Below, piece by piece: positions 9,346-18,112 of a DNA stretch of 64,000 nucleotides. Under the pieces are notes generated by a model that made no database searches, was not told where the DNA came from, and was given only the letters and a program-made list of their open reading frames with translations. The DNA comes from Brevibacillus fulvus. GTDB taxonomy: Bacteria; Bacillota; Bacilli; Brevibacillales; Brevibacillaceae. Numbering within the stretch: the first letter of the stretch is position 1; each line of letters begins with the position of its first letter. The position numbers and the translations under genes were made by a program. The DNA lies in contig NZ_JAFBEB010000003.1 of the NCBI RefSeq assembly GCF_016908525.1, positions 124,001 through 188,000 on the forward strand, read 5' to 3'.

Positions 9346-10692
9346 TTACTGAATCGTATAAGGCAGGCGGAAAGTCCACAGCTCGGTACCGTTGCCGGGA
9401 GACGTGCTGCCTACGCCAAAATCATTGTCGTTGACGATGACCAGCGTATTTCCGTTGACCAGCGAGATTCCTTCGATTTTTTCATAGGGAAATTGGAAAC
9501 TTGCCGCATCAAGGATTGTCCGTTTGACAGGCGGCATGATGCCGTGAGTTTTCAATTCAGCCATTGTCATTTGTTCCAGAGTTTTGCCCGCCGTCGGATT
9601 GTCGTATTCGCCAAGAACGTTTGTCGCCTGGGACAGGTCGATTGAATAGATCCGTTTCAATTGGGCCTCGTCGCCCGCGTTTTTGTCACGTTCATCGATC
9701 AGCAAAGTATGTTCATTGACGGCCAACAGATCAGAAATCACAATATCCGACTGCTTCAATCCGCTGAACTGGGACGCATCCTCTGTCAGGTAGACATAGG
9801 CGGCAACCGGTTGCAGCGTTTGCAGATCGATTTTGATGATGCGCAGCTGGCGGGAGTTGTCGGTCGACTTGTCCGGATTGCGCAGCGGACTTTGCATAGC
9901 CATGAACATGAACTTGCCGTCAGGCGTAATGCCTACCGATTCGGCACCGCGATTTTGCCGCAGTTGATTGTAGACGGCCGGCAACACTTCACGGGCGGGT
10001 ACAAGCGGAGTGGAGACTTGTGACGCCCAGCCTTTTGGCACGATGCGCTCGATAATTGTGCCGTCTCGTTTGACATGAACGATCGAGGGACCGTATTCGT
10101 CGGAAAGCCAGAACGAATCATCTTTGGCGTTGTAAGCCAATCCTTCAATATCCAGGCCGTAGGGATCATAAGCCAATTCTTTTGTTCCTTGCGGGTTAAA
10201 AGGGACCTCGTCACGTCCTTTGATATTCGGCAGCCCTGTTACCTGACTGGTGCCAGAGACAGGGTCTTTGCCATTTACCTTTAGCTTAATTTGTTCCAGA
10301 ATGTTGATTTTTCCATCTGCCAACTCAATTTTATAAATACTCGGTGTGTAATGGGGCAGCGGAAAAGTGCGAACCGTCAGACCATTGATTTCAACTTCAC
10401 CATTCGGTCCCCGGTCTGCTGTCGTATAGAAAATATTGTCCGGGTCGCCGGGCAAATGGGCCAAAGAGGAACCGACGCCCATTTTGATCCCGTCTGCCAA
10501 ATCAGGAGCGGACAAGCTGTATTTCGCCAACAATGCCGGCTTTGGCGTCAGCGTAACCGTACCGCGAATTTCATCGCTGTCCGCATAATTGAAGCTGGTG
10601 GTGTGATCCAACAGCGCTGCGGAGCTTGTCCCTGAAACCGATGTAAAAGTGAGCGCTGCCAAAGCGGCTATCATCCATTTTTTTTGGTGCAT
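9346..10692 (-). CDS. Secreted esterase-like-activity-of-phytase family protein
   Basis: 448 residues with a clear Sec signal peptide (MHQKKWMIAALAALTFTSVS, cleavage likely near SSA-AL). The mature protein looks like the beta-propeller family called esterase-like activity of phytase: DIEGLAYNAKDDSFWLSDEY, SVGITPDGKFMFMAMQSPLR and the end region EKIEGISLVNGNTLVIVNDND. Members are extracellular and often induced by phosphate limitation, but the substrate is poorly defined. It stands alone on the minus strand and probably does not belong to the biosynthetic cluster that begins to its right. Confidence 0.85.
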   Translation of the reverse strand: MHQKKWMIAALAALTFTSVSGTSSAALLDHTTSFNYADSDEIRGTVTLTPKPALLAKYSLSAPDLADGIKMGVGSSLAHLPGDPDNIFYTTADRGPNGEVEINGLTVRTFPLPHYTPSIYKIELADGKINILEQIKLKVNGKDPVSGTSQVTGLPNIKGRDEVPFNPQGTKELAYDPYGLDIEGLAYNAKDDSFWLSDEYGPSIVHVKRDGTIIERIVPKGWASQVSTPLVPAREVLPAVYNQLRQNRGAESVGITPDGKFMFMAMQSPLRNPDKSTDNSRQLRIIKIDLQTLQPVAAYVYLTEDASQFSGLKQSDIVISDLLAVNEHTLLIDERDKNAGDEAQLKRIYSIDLSQATNVLGEYDNPTAGKTLEQMTMAELKTHGIMPPVKRTILDAASFQFPYEKIEGISLVNGNTLVIVNDNDFGVGSTSPGNGTELWTFRLPYTIQ

Positions 10693-10817
10693 ATTGGAGA
10701 GTCTCCCTTCCCGTAAGGAATAAGTTCGTTTACAGAGGACATCGTATCAATCAATTGTGAAGTATCTATGAGATTTGTGGGAAATTTCTGTAAAGAACCG
10801 GGAGAGTTCCGCTTTAT

Positions 10818-11342
10818 TCACTCTTCAAACGCATGTGCCGCGACAAACTTGGGGTGAAAAAGCTCGCGGATATACAGCAGCGGTTTTTGCTCCAGCCAAA
10901 TGACATAGTGTTTGAAGGCACAGGTCGATGGTACTGCATCGAAAGTGAATTCACGGGTGCCGTGGCCAAGAAGCTGCCGGTATTGCGGCCATCTTTCTCC
11001 CAAAAGCAATTTTCCCAAGGGCAGTTCTTCCTGTTCCATCCCGGTCAACAGACTTTCTGCGATTTGGGTGCGAGCGACTACGTAATTGCGCGAGACCACT
11101 TCCTGAGCAGGTGTTACCAATGCGGAATGACGTACCAGCAGCGGCTCTCCGCTCTCTACGCACAACCACTGCAAAATGTCTGCCTCAACTTCATCCGTCC
11201 GGACGACTTTCTGGCTGGGTACGGCAACTTGTAACGACGTATTTAACAGGCTTTCCAACAATAGTGTGGTGGAACCGTCGCTGCGAAGCAACATCCGCGT
11301 GCCCACTTTGCTGGGCAGTTCATACTGTAACATGACGTTCAC
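10818..11342 (-). CDS. Chorismate lyase-like protein (UbiC/DUF98 family)
   Basis: 174 residues. The LLRSDGSTTLLLESLL segment is the DUF98 signature; the active-site residues of E. coli UbiC have plausible counterparts in the Arg of EPLLVRHSAL and the Glu of LLYIRELFHP. Such enzymes release pyruvate from chorismate to give 4-hydroxybenzoate. It is the third gene of a minus-strand operon after a KSIII-like pair and its ATG overlaps the stop of the preceding gene. I infer that it supplies a hydroxybenzoate unit for that ketosynthase pair and the ANL ligase encoded divergently at 13530. Activity is unproven. Confidence 0.7.
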   Translation of the reverse strand: MNVMLQYELPSKVGTRMLLRSDGSTTLLLESLLNTSLQVAVPSQKVVRTDEVEADILQWLCVESGEPLLVRHSALVTPAQEVVSRNYVVARTQIAESLLTGMEQEELPLGKLLLGERWPQYRQLLGHGTREFTFDAVPSTCAFKHYVIWLEQKPLLYIRELFHPKFVAAHAFEE

Positions 11343-12385
11343 TCCTTTTTGTTTTTTTGCAATAAAACAAAGCCCAGCGAAGCAAGCGGCCCGGCAGGCA
11401 CCAGCAGGACAAAACTTCCTCTGCTGACTTGTTTTCCGGTATCCAGTTCATGCAGGGAGATCAGACAGTCGCTGTTTAGCAAATTGCACTCCGGCAGAAG
11501 CTCGCGCCGATAGAGTCGGCAAGCTCCCTGCGCCAAGCAGGCCGTCTCCTGAAAAAAACGCTCACTGAGATGCTGCGGCACCAGCCACTCCAAATCGCGA
11601 AAGCCTATGTCGTTTTTGCTGAGAAAATCGGGCAGCAGTGCCGTCAGCTGCTTGTAAAAAGTCGCTTCATGCTGATGGTAGTCATTAATTGTCCAATGAT
11701 ACGGATTAGGGTGATGCAGTGCCCAATGGTGGAATTGACAGTCAAGGATAGTCCATTCCCCCTCATCCGGAGCGACCAGACAGGCAGCAGCGCTGTCCCC
11801 TTTAGGAAACTGCTGAAAAAAAGCGCGCGGCTGTGGCGGACAAACTTGGTCGGTGGTCACCAGCAAGGAAGGCAACCTTTCTCCCGCTTGGCCGTCTGTC
11901 TGTTCAAGGACGTGCAGCATACGCAAGGCGCTGGCGACGGTTATCGATCCTTGCCCGCAGACGGAAAAGGGAAGAGTATGTTTTAGCTTCAAAATTTTTT
12001 TGATTTTTTGTGTGGGCGTAAGCGTGATGCTCGGTTCGAGCGTTTCGTGGCCATAGAGCAAATATTTGACCGTGGGTCGCGTCGGGTTGCATGTGGCAAG
12101 CAGTTGGCGTACAGCCGCAAGCGCAAGTTCGGCGCCTCCTGGTGTGAAGGATACGGGCAGTTTGGTATCCCCCCATTCGCTTTCCTTCGCCGAGGGCAAT
12201 GGGGAACCGTCTAAGGGCAATCCGTACTCCTCGTAAAGGGCATACAATGGATGCTGCAATTGATTTTCCCGCCAGTTCGGGATCGCTTGCCGCCGCTGTT
12301 GCCAGAGTTGGCCAAGCGACAGGCGGGTATCCGGCAGCCACACCGATACAGATGAAAGAGACAAGGTCGGTTTGAATTGCAACAA
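11339..12385 (-). CDS. KSIII-like protein without catalytic Cys (pair 1, partner)
   Basis: About 348 residues with the thiolase fold of FabH-like synthases but a degenerate active site. Where the catalytic partner has QMNCAS this protein has GQGSIT, so the nucleophile position is Ile148. The usual HQAN and GN motifs are also replaced; the C-terminal NLLNSDCLISLHE matches NFLGSDPFVTLQE of 16294 and NLLTADPFYSLEE of 35218, defining a subfamily. It starts just after the stop of the Cys-containing gene; TTG 12385 is my choice, based on alignment with the plus-strand homologue. I infer a non-catalytic subunit of a heterodimer, comparable in principle to PqsB in PqsBC. Confidence 0.75.
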   Translation of the reverse strand: MLQFKPTLSLSSVSVWLPDTRLSLGQLWQQRRQAIPNWRENQLQHPLYALYEEYGLPLDGSPLPSAKESEWGDTKLPVSFTPGGAELALAAVRQLLATCNPTRPTVKYLLYGHETLEPSITLTPTQKIKKILKLKHTLPFSVCGQGSITVASALRMLHVLEQTDGQAGERLPSLLVTTDQVCPPQPRAFFQQFPKGDSAAACLVAPDEGEWTILDCQFHHWALHHPNPYHWTINDYHQHEATFYKQLTALLPDFLSKNDIGFRDLEWLVPQHLSERFFQETACLAQGACRLYRRELLPECNLLNSDCLISLHELDTGKQVSRGSFVLLVPAGPLASLGFVLLQKNKKE

Positions 12386-12401
12386 GATCAGCCCATTTCG
12401 A

Positions 12402-13331
12402 TTAAAATTGAAAAATGGTGCAGCCAAATGCACTGCCCATTCCCAGCGACAGGGTGGCATAATAATCCCCAGTCGTTAGGAGTCCGTTTGTTTTCGCAGC
12501 TTGCAGATTCAACAGATTGTCTACATTTTGCGCATGCCCAACCGTGGACAAGGTCGGATAATAAAACTTCTCGCGGGGAAGATGCAGTGCTTTCGCCACG
12601 GTATTCCATGTAACCTCATTAATATTGTTGGGGAAAATCCAGCGCAGCTGCTCGGCTTCAAGCCGGCATGCGATTAAGCTTGAACGGATGATTTTTACCA
12701 ATCCGAGTGGAAAAGTCGCCTGAAACCATTTCCATTCCTTTGGATCCGATCGTACGCTGTTAAAGACGGTTGCTTCCGTCTGGATCGAGGTGTGCAGTAT
12801 GCGATGTTGATGGGCATGACGGGAAAGAAAGACCGCGGCCGCCGCATCTCCGGAGATCGTACTGTCTTTTAGATAGCGATGCTTCGGAATAAACACCTTA
12901 TCTCCGATCAGCAACAGCGCGCCCGGCACGTCCGGATGCGCTTCCAGCCAACGTCTGGCCAAAAACAGCAACAAATCGGAGGAGGCGCAGTTCATTTGCG
13001 CGAACGTGATCTTTGGCAGATGGTCCAACCCGTATTCCTGCTGAAGTTGTGTCAAAGGATCGAATAAGTACGGAAAATTGGTCAGGAAAGCATGGGTACA
13101 CAAGATCGCGCCAATCTGTGAAACAATTTCCGGCCGCTTGTGAAACAGCAGCTGTGCGGCTTGAACCAGCAGATGGTGAAGCTGCCGTTTCGGTTCGACA
13201 GCAACGTGAGCGAAGCCGTACTCTTGAAGCCGCGCTTGTTCCTCGCCGGACAGGCTCAATTCGGTTGCCAGTTCTTTGACAGAGCTGCGCTTTTGCGGCA
13301 CATATGTCGCAAACGCTTCCATCCCAATCAT
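12402..13331 (-). CDS. KSIII-like condensing enzyme, Cys-containing (pair 1, catalytic)
   Basis: 309 residues. Cys115 in AQMNCASSD sits at almost the same position as Cys112 of E. coli FabH. The other two catalytic positions are changed: the HQAN motif is PNNIN (Asn235) and the GN motif is VGHAQNVD (His266), so His and Asn are exchanged. The family condenses or transfers acyl groups from CoA or ACP. It is the first gene of the minus-strand operon with its degenerate partner and the chorismate-lyase-like gene. ATG 13331 follows GAAGGGAG. Strongly related to 15324 and 34296. Confidence 0.8.
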   Translation of the reverse strand: MIGMEAFATYVPQKRSSVKELATELSLSGEEQARLQEYGFAHVAVEPKRQLHHLLVQAAQLLFHKRPEIVSQIGAILCTHAFLTNFPYLFDPLTQLQQEYGLDHLPKITFAQMNCASSDLLLFLARRWLEAHPDVPGALLLIGDKVFIPKHRYLKDSTISGDAAAAVFLSRHAHQHRILHTSIQTEATVFNSVRSDPKEWKWFQATFPLGLVKIIRSSLIACRLEAEQLRWIFPNNINEVTWNTVAKALHLPREKFYYPTLSTVGHAQNVDNLLNLQAAKTNGLLTTGDYYATLSLGMGSAFGCTIFQF

Positions 13332-13529
13332 GCAGCCACTCCCTTCCTCTATCCGTTTTCTCCTTACTCATAACTAACAAGTTTCGAGCAAGTTGAACAT
13401 CATCCAGACGTTATTTTTCCGTCTGCGCTTTTGATACGGTGAATTCACGGTGGATTAATAGGAACATCGCATAGGCAGGAAGTATGCTTAAGCTGTGTAT
13501 CTCAGCTAGAGTTCGAAAGGAGGCTGCCG

Positions 13530-14933
13530 ATGGGGCGCTTGTCCGCTTGGATCATGCAGCATGATCATCCGCAGAAGATAGCCATTAGCGATGGCACGGA
13601 ATCGATCACGTATGGTGAATTGCCAAAGTATATGGCCGCGATTCAGCACGCCGTGGCCACGTTACAAGAGGAAAACGGTAAACGACCTGTCGGGGTTGTA
13701 GTTGATCAATCGGCAACATCCGCTTTGATTCTCCTCAGTCTGATTGACGGCGGCGTTTCTTTTTTGCCGTTGGACCAACAAACTACGCAGGCGGAACAAG
13801 ACCGTCTGGCGAAAATGGCTTTCATTCGACGCTGGATCAAGCCAGACGGCGGCGACCGGGCGATCAGCTATTCCCGGTTGCTTGCCAAAGGGGAATCACG
13901 GTCGATGGAAACCGGGGCAACGGAAACTGACTTGTCCGCTTCGTCCGCTGTGGTTTTGTTGCCCACCTCCGGCTCAACCGGTCCGATGAAACTTGCTCAA
14001 CTTACCCATGCGGTTTTGTATCGGGAAGGGCTGGTTTACAAGGAGTGGTTCGACTTTACTGCAGACGATATCGCTCTTACTACCACTCCGCTCAACTATA
14101 TGTACGGATTGACCGGTTCGTTGATGGGCAGCGTGCTGGCGGGAGCGACCCTGCGCATCTGTTCCGCTCCGACGCCGCGAAAAGTGGCCAGCGAAGCGCT
14201 GGCGTCTCGCAGTACAATTTTGTTTGGCGTTCCATTGCTTTACCAACTATTGACGCAAGCGGAGATGATTACATCCAACCAGTTGTCTGCGCTGCGTATG
14301 GCCATTTCCGCCGGTGGCCGTTTGGACCCCGCTATTGCATCCGCGTTTCACGGTAAGTTTGGAGCACGTCTTTTACAAGTTTATGGCAGCACGGAAACAG
14401 GTGCGATCGCCGCGACCGATCCAACCGGCGCAGAAACGGACGGAGCGGTTGGCTCGATTCTTCCCGAGGTAGAGGTGGAACTAACCGACCAGCAGGTGAT
14501 TGTCGTGCGTAGTCCCAGTTTGTTTCAGGGATATGTTACAGCGGAACATGGCTTTGTCAGTCCGCTCCACAACGGTGCCTACGTTACCGCCGACATCGGG
14601 ATGATAAAGGGTCGGCAGCTTTTTTTAACAGGGCGGCAAAGTGAATTTATCAATGTGGCCGGACGCAAGGTGAATGCTAACGAGATTGCGCAGGTGCTCC
14701 GCTCTTTTCCGGGAATACTTCAGGCCAAGGTCGTGGGTGAGAACGACAGTCTGTACGGCCAAAAAATAATCGCCTATGTGGTCGCCGAGGCCGCCGTGTC
14801 CCCGCAAGACATTCGGTTTTTTTTAGCTCGCCATTTGGCTTTCTACAAAATCCCCCATGAGATAAAGCTGACGGCTGAATTGCCGCGATCGTGGAAAGAA
14901 CAATATGTCCATCAAGATAGGGAAATGCCGTAA
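13530..14933 (+). CDS. ANL-superfamily acyl/aryl-CoA or ACP ligase
   Basis: 467 residues. The phosphate loop is PTSGSTGPMKLAQ and the A5 motif is YGSTETGAIA; TADIG and LTGRQSEFINVAGRKVN follow in order. It should activate a carboxylic acid as the acyl-adenylate. The C-terminal A10 region reads LPRSWKEQYVH rather than the usual PRT-x-x-GK, so the catalytic Lys seems shifted or lost, which may slow adenylation. It is transcribed divergently from the chorismate-lyase operon and precedes an ACP, which suggests loading of a hydroxybenzoate-type acid, an inference. AAAGGAGG precedes ATG 13530. Confidence 0.8.
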   Translation: MGRLSAWIMQHDHPQKIAISDGTESITYGELPKYMAAIQHAVATLQEENGKRPVGVVVDQSATSALILLSLIDGGVSFLPLDQQTTQAEQDRLAKMAFIRRWIKPDGGDRAISYSRLLAKGESRSMETGATETDLSASSAVVLLPTSGSTGPMKLAQLTHAVLYREGLVYKEWFDFTADDIALTTTPLNYMYGLTGSLMGSVLAGATLRICSAPTPRKVASEALASRSTILFGVPLLYQLLTQAEMITSNQLSALRMAISAGGRLDPAIASAFHGKFGARLLQVYGSTETGAIAATDPTGAETDGAVGSILPEVEVELTDQQVIVVRSPSLFQGYVTAEHGFVSPLHNGAYVTADIGMIKGRQLFLTGRQSEFINVAGRKVNANEIAQVLRSFPGILQAKVVGENDSLYGQKIIAYVVAEAAVSPQDIRFFLARHLAFYKIPHEIKLTAELPRSWKEQYVHQDREMP

Positions 14934-14960
14934 AAAAATGACCAAGGACCACAGATTAGC

Positions 14961-14995
14961 AAGAAACACTGAGAAAAGTGACAAAAAATGTTGAG
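14961..14995 (+). promoter_or_regulatory. Putative shared operator, copy A
   Basis: A purine-rich stretch of the form AGAAAC-x3-GAGAA-x6-CAAAAAA-x4-GAG that recurs upstream of 28398 and 40977 at similar distance (65-85 bases) from the start codon. TTGAGA at 14991 and GATATT at 15015, 18 bases apart, form a possible promoter. The regulator is unknown; one of the cluster AraC or OmpR-like proteins is a candidate. Confidence 0.4.
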
Positions 14996-15060
14996 ATAAC
15001 CTACCGCAAAAAACGATATTTTGGTGGTGAAAGATAAACACATCAGCCAAGGAGGGGGTT

Positions 15061-15327
15061 ATGAAACGGAATCGGCAAGAAGTGTTCATGGAAATTTTGA
15101 CTGTGTTCAATGAAAACAACGTAAATACAGATGCGCTCAGCTTCGATGTCCGATTGGATGCGCCTGACTTTCCCATCGATTCGGTTTTGTTTATGAAGCT
15201 TTTGGTTGATCTGGAGAACCGGTTTCAAATTGAACTGAACTATCCGGAGGCATTGGGCGCAGAGAAACCTACGCTCGGCAGCTTGACTGACTATATTGAA
15301 GGCTGTCTGGCCAGGAAAACGCAATGA
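15061..15327 (+). CDS. Acyl carrier protein 1
   Basis: 88 residues, acidic, with the phosphopantetheine site FPIDSVLFMKLL (Ser41) followed by a helix LLVDLENRFQIEL, which fits a carrier protein. The start follows a very strong AAGGAGGGGG. Its stop overlaps the first codon of the adjacent KSIII-like gene at 15324, so this ACP is probably the dedicated carrier for pair 2. Confidence 0.85.
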   Translation: MKRNRQEVFMEILTVFNENNVNTDALSFDVRLDAPDFPIDSVLFMKLLVDLENRFQIELNYPEALGAEKPTLGSLTDYIEGCLARKTQ

Positions 15328-16280
15328 GAACCCCGACTGATGATTTTTCCATTCATGATCTGTCTGTTTATGTCCCGCCAAGGCGTGTCAGCGTAGAACG
15401 TCTGGCTGCGGAAATTGTGCAGCACGGCGGTGTATTCTCCGGGGAAGAAATCCGACGGTTCAAGACAGACTATCGCTTTTCACATGTGCCGGTAGAGAGA
15501 GAGCGAAGTTTGCCGGAGATGTTGCGGGAGGCTTGTCATCCGCTAGTGGAGCGGTTGCGCCGACAAAGTTTGCCGATCGATCGAATTTTGATGGTTCGGA
15601 CTTCCGAGCTGTCTTGGCACGATGAAAATATGCTTCGTGAAGTACTCCACACGTATGGATTGCAGGAACGGCCATTCCACGCCATCGGACAGCATAACTG
15701 CGCTTCTGTTCACCTGGCGCTGCGCATGGCACGCAATCTGTTCCGGACGGACCCGTACACTAGCGGCATTTTGCTTGTCTCGGCAGATAAAGCGATCCAT
15801 CCTTTTTTTCGCAGACTGCCTGACTCGCTGCTGGGCGATTGTGCCAGTGCCTGCTACTTGATCAGAGGCAGGAAACTCCACCGTACCCTGCTGATTGAAA
15901 ATGTGGTCGATCCGACCTTTTATGACGGGATCAGTGGCAAAGCGGAGGATTGGAAATGGTTTCAAACAACATATTTCTTTGCGTTGCGCCAAATTATTAT
16001 GACGACTTTGCGCAAAGCATCGCTCGCTTTTGATGATGTAAGATTGCTGATTGGGAGCAATGTCAACTACCGGACCTGGCAGGTTTTAGCGGAGATGCTC
16101 AGACTCCGTCCAGATAAATTTTACACGGAGACCATCGCTGAGGCGGGCCATCTCTATTGCTCGGACATCCTCTACAATCTGCAAGCGGCGGTCGCTGACG
16201 GGCGGTTGAGAAAAGGCGATTTGTATCTTACGGTTTCCGTAGGCATCGGCAGTTATGGATGTGCGCTGCATCAATTTTAG
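15324..16280 (+). CDS. KSIII-like condensing enzyme, Cys-containing (pair 2, catalytic)
   Basis: 318 residues. Nucleophile Cys126 lies in GQHNCASVHLAL. The canonical catalytic His position is Ser/Asn (GSNVNYRTW) and the canonical Asn position is His276 (AGHLYCSD), the same exchanged pattern as in 12402. WKWFQTTYFFALRQII closely matches the WKWFQATFPLGLVKII of pair 1, showing recent common origin. The ATGA overlap with the ACP gene and the degenerate partner 14 bases downstream point to a three-protein unit. The acyl substrates are unknown. Confidence 0.8.
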   Translation: MRTPTDDFSIHDLSVYVPPRRVSVERLAAEIVQHGGVFSGEEIRRFKTDYRFSHVPVERERSLPEMLREACHPLVERLRRQSLPIDRILMVRTSELSWHDENMLREVLHTYGLQERPFHAIGQHNCASVHLALRMARNLFRTDPYTSGILLVSADKAIHPFFRRLPDSLLGDCASACYLIRGRKLHRTLLIENVVDPTFYDGISGKAEDWKWFQTTYFFALRQIIMTTLRKASLAFDDVRLLIGSNVNYRTWQVLAEMLRLRPDKFYTETIAEAGHLYCSDILYNLQAAVADGRLRKGDLYLTVSVGIGSYGCALHQF

Positions 16281-16293
16281 GGGGGAGCCGCCC

Positions 16294-17253
16294 TTGAGCA
16301 AGCTATTTCTGTCTGTATTTGCCGCTGTGGCGCCAACCACACTTTCCGGGAGTGACTATCTTTCCTCCTTTTCGGAGGGATATGGGGCTGCCAATCCGCT
16401 GTTTTGTCTGTTTGCCGATCGGCAGCTTTCCTTCCAACAAGGAGATTTGGCAGCGGGCCTGTCGGAAGAGCGTGATCATATTCCCGCTTTTCGAGGGGAC
16501 TTCACCGATGACGCTGTTCGCTTCCTGGCTGAACATGGTCACGGGAAGCGGAAAATTGATCTTTTGTGTTATTGCCATGAAACGGTAGGGGGCAACGCCG
16601 GCATGCTGCCAGCGTGGAAAATTCAAAAACGCCTTGGCTTGGTGAACTGCCTCCCGTTTTCTGTCGGACAACAGGGAAGCCTTGCCAGTGTCAGCGGGGT
16701 TGAGTTGGTTCAAAGCTTTTTCCGCGCCGAGCCTGTTCAACATGCGTTGCTGCTCACGATCGATCATGTGGTTTCACCATTTTCCCGCAAACGGTTTTGC
16801 GGGTTTGCCAAAGGGGATGCCGCCGCCTGGATCCACTTCACGCGGGACGAAGGAACATATCAGCTGTTGTATGCGGGGCAAAGGGGCTGCTGTCTTCCTG
16901 TCTCCATGCATCAATGGACGGCGGACGATTACGAACGGGCGGAACGGATGCTCATTGACAAGGCTCTGTTGTTGTTGTGCGAAATCCGGAAACAGCAACG
17001 GATCGATTGGACGATTGCGCAGTGTGTCTCGCGCAGTTTTTTAGCCGGCTTGGAGCGAGCGTGGCGGAATTGTGACCAGAAGCTGTTTCAACGCACCCGT
17101 TGGGCAAACATCAATTTCCTTGGCAGCGACCCGTTTGTTACCCTGCAAGAGATGGACAGTCAGATAACGGTTCAAGCAGGTGAAACCATCGCACTAGTGT
17201 TTGTAAGCCCCGATCATGGAGTGGGGGTTCTTCTCTTGCAAAAAAACAATTGA
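16294..17253 (+). CDS. KSIII-like protein without catalytic Cys (pair 2, partner)
   Basis: 319 residues starting at TTG 16294, five bases after GGGGGGAG; an in-frame ATG at 16255 would lie inside the preceding gene. The nucleophile position is Leu130 (VGQQGSLAS). The C-terminal NFLGSDPFVTLQE motif is shared with the partners in pairs 1 and 3. Upstream segment KGDAAAWIHFTRDEGTYQLL parallels KGDSAAACLVAPDEGEWTIL of 11339, so the two partners are paralogues. It probably forms a heterodimer with 15324. Confidence 0.78.
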   Translation: MSKLFLSVFAAVAPTTLSGSDYLSSFSEGYGAANPLFCLFADRQLSFQQGDLAAGLSEERDHIPAFRGDFTDDAVRFLAEHGHGKRKIDLLCYCHETVGGNAGMLPAWKIQKRLGLVNCLPFSVGQQGSLASVSGVELVQSFFRAEPVQHALLLTIDHVVSPFSRKRFCGFAKGDAAAWIHFTRDEGTYQLLYAGQRGCCLPVSMHQWTADDYERAERMLIDKALLLLCEIRKQQRIDWTIAQCVSRSFLAGLERAWRNCDQKLFQRTRWANINFLGSDPFVTLQEMDSQITVQAGETIALVFVSPDHGVGVLLLQKNN

Positions 17254-17268
17254 AAGGGGAATCAAGGC

Positions 17269-18078
17269 ATGATGATTGCTGTAATTACCTCAAATCCGAG
17301 TATTTTTAGTTGGGTCAAAAAATCCGTTGAGAACAAAAACTGCACCGTATTGTACGCGACAGGAACAAGCGAACTGTTACACTTGCTGAATCCGGCGGTG
17401 TCGGTTCAGGCGGTCATTTGGGATCTCTCTGGCCAAATGCAAGAGCAACTGTTCTTGTTTGAACAAATCACCCGGCAATATCCAAAAGTCCGCTTTATGG
17501 TCATGGCAGAAGAACAAGAGTGCGCGGGGAGAGAGCGAGAGCGTCTGCAACGGAAAATCGATGTTGTATGCATGGTGCAAAATGAGGTACAGGTACAGCA
17601 AGCAATCAGCCGATTTATTGATACATTGAATGTTCCGGAAAAGTTTTCGGAGGAGCTGAATGCGCAAGATATAGAGATTTGCTCCGGCATTATTTTTAAG
17701 CCGCACTTGCACTGTTTGTTGAAGAACGGAAAGCTGGAGCCGTTACCAGATAAAGAATTTCAACTCTTGATGTATTTCATCAAAAATCAGGGACGGTTTG
17801 TCACCACCGAACAAATTCTTCATAACATTTGGGACGAATATACCGGACCGGAAACGGCTCGGCAATATATATACAAATTGCGGCGAAAACTGAAAACGGA
17901 CAAGCATTCTTTCTCGTTGATCTTCTATTTAAAAGGAGTTGGCTATACGCTGGTCCGCGAAGAGAACCACTATTTGACCGAGTTGGCCAGAAGCTACAGT
18001 ACAACAGCAAAAGTCAAAAAAGTCAACCCGCTGAGCAGTTTTCCTGAACCGGAAAAAAAATGCGCGATGATCCAATGA
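17269..18078 (+). CDS. OmpR-type winged-helix regulator with degenerate receiver
   Basis: 269 residues. The C-terminal half is a Trans_reg_C winged helix (LPDKEFQLLMYFIKNQGRF, ARQYIYKLRRKLK, YLKGVGYTL). The N-terminal 120 residues resemble a receiver with a possible Asp in AVIWDLSG, but the first acidic pair is absent (AVITSNP) and no Lys-Pro is seen near the end, so phosphorylation is unlikely. No histidine kinase is nearby. It is 15 bases after a KSIII-like gene and is probably a pathway regulator that responds by ligand or protein contact. A 40-residue basic tail follows the DNA-binding domain. Confidence 0.8.
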   Translation: MMIAVITSNPSIFSWVKKSVENKNCTVLYATGTSELLHLLNPAVSVQAVIWDLSGQMQEQLFLFEQITRQYPKVRFMVMAEEQECAGRERERLQRKIDVVCMVQNEVQVQQAISRFIDTLNVPEKFSEELNAQDIEICSGIIFKPHLHCLLKNGKLEPLPDKEFQLLMYFIKNQGRFVTTEQILHNIWDEYTGPETARQYIYKLRRKLKTDKHSFSLIFYLKGVGYTLVREENHYLTELARSYSTTAKVKKVNPLSSFPEPEKKCAMIQ

Positions 18079-18112
18079 AGCAACACCAATTAAATGAACA
18101 AGAGGTGGGCGT

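Noticed and set aside
8620-10692. A defence island around the Mrr-like nuclease
   Set aside because: The nuclease stands alone between an acetyltransferase and a secreted phytase-like protein; no methylase, toxin-antitoxin or other defence gene is present.
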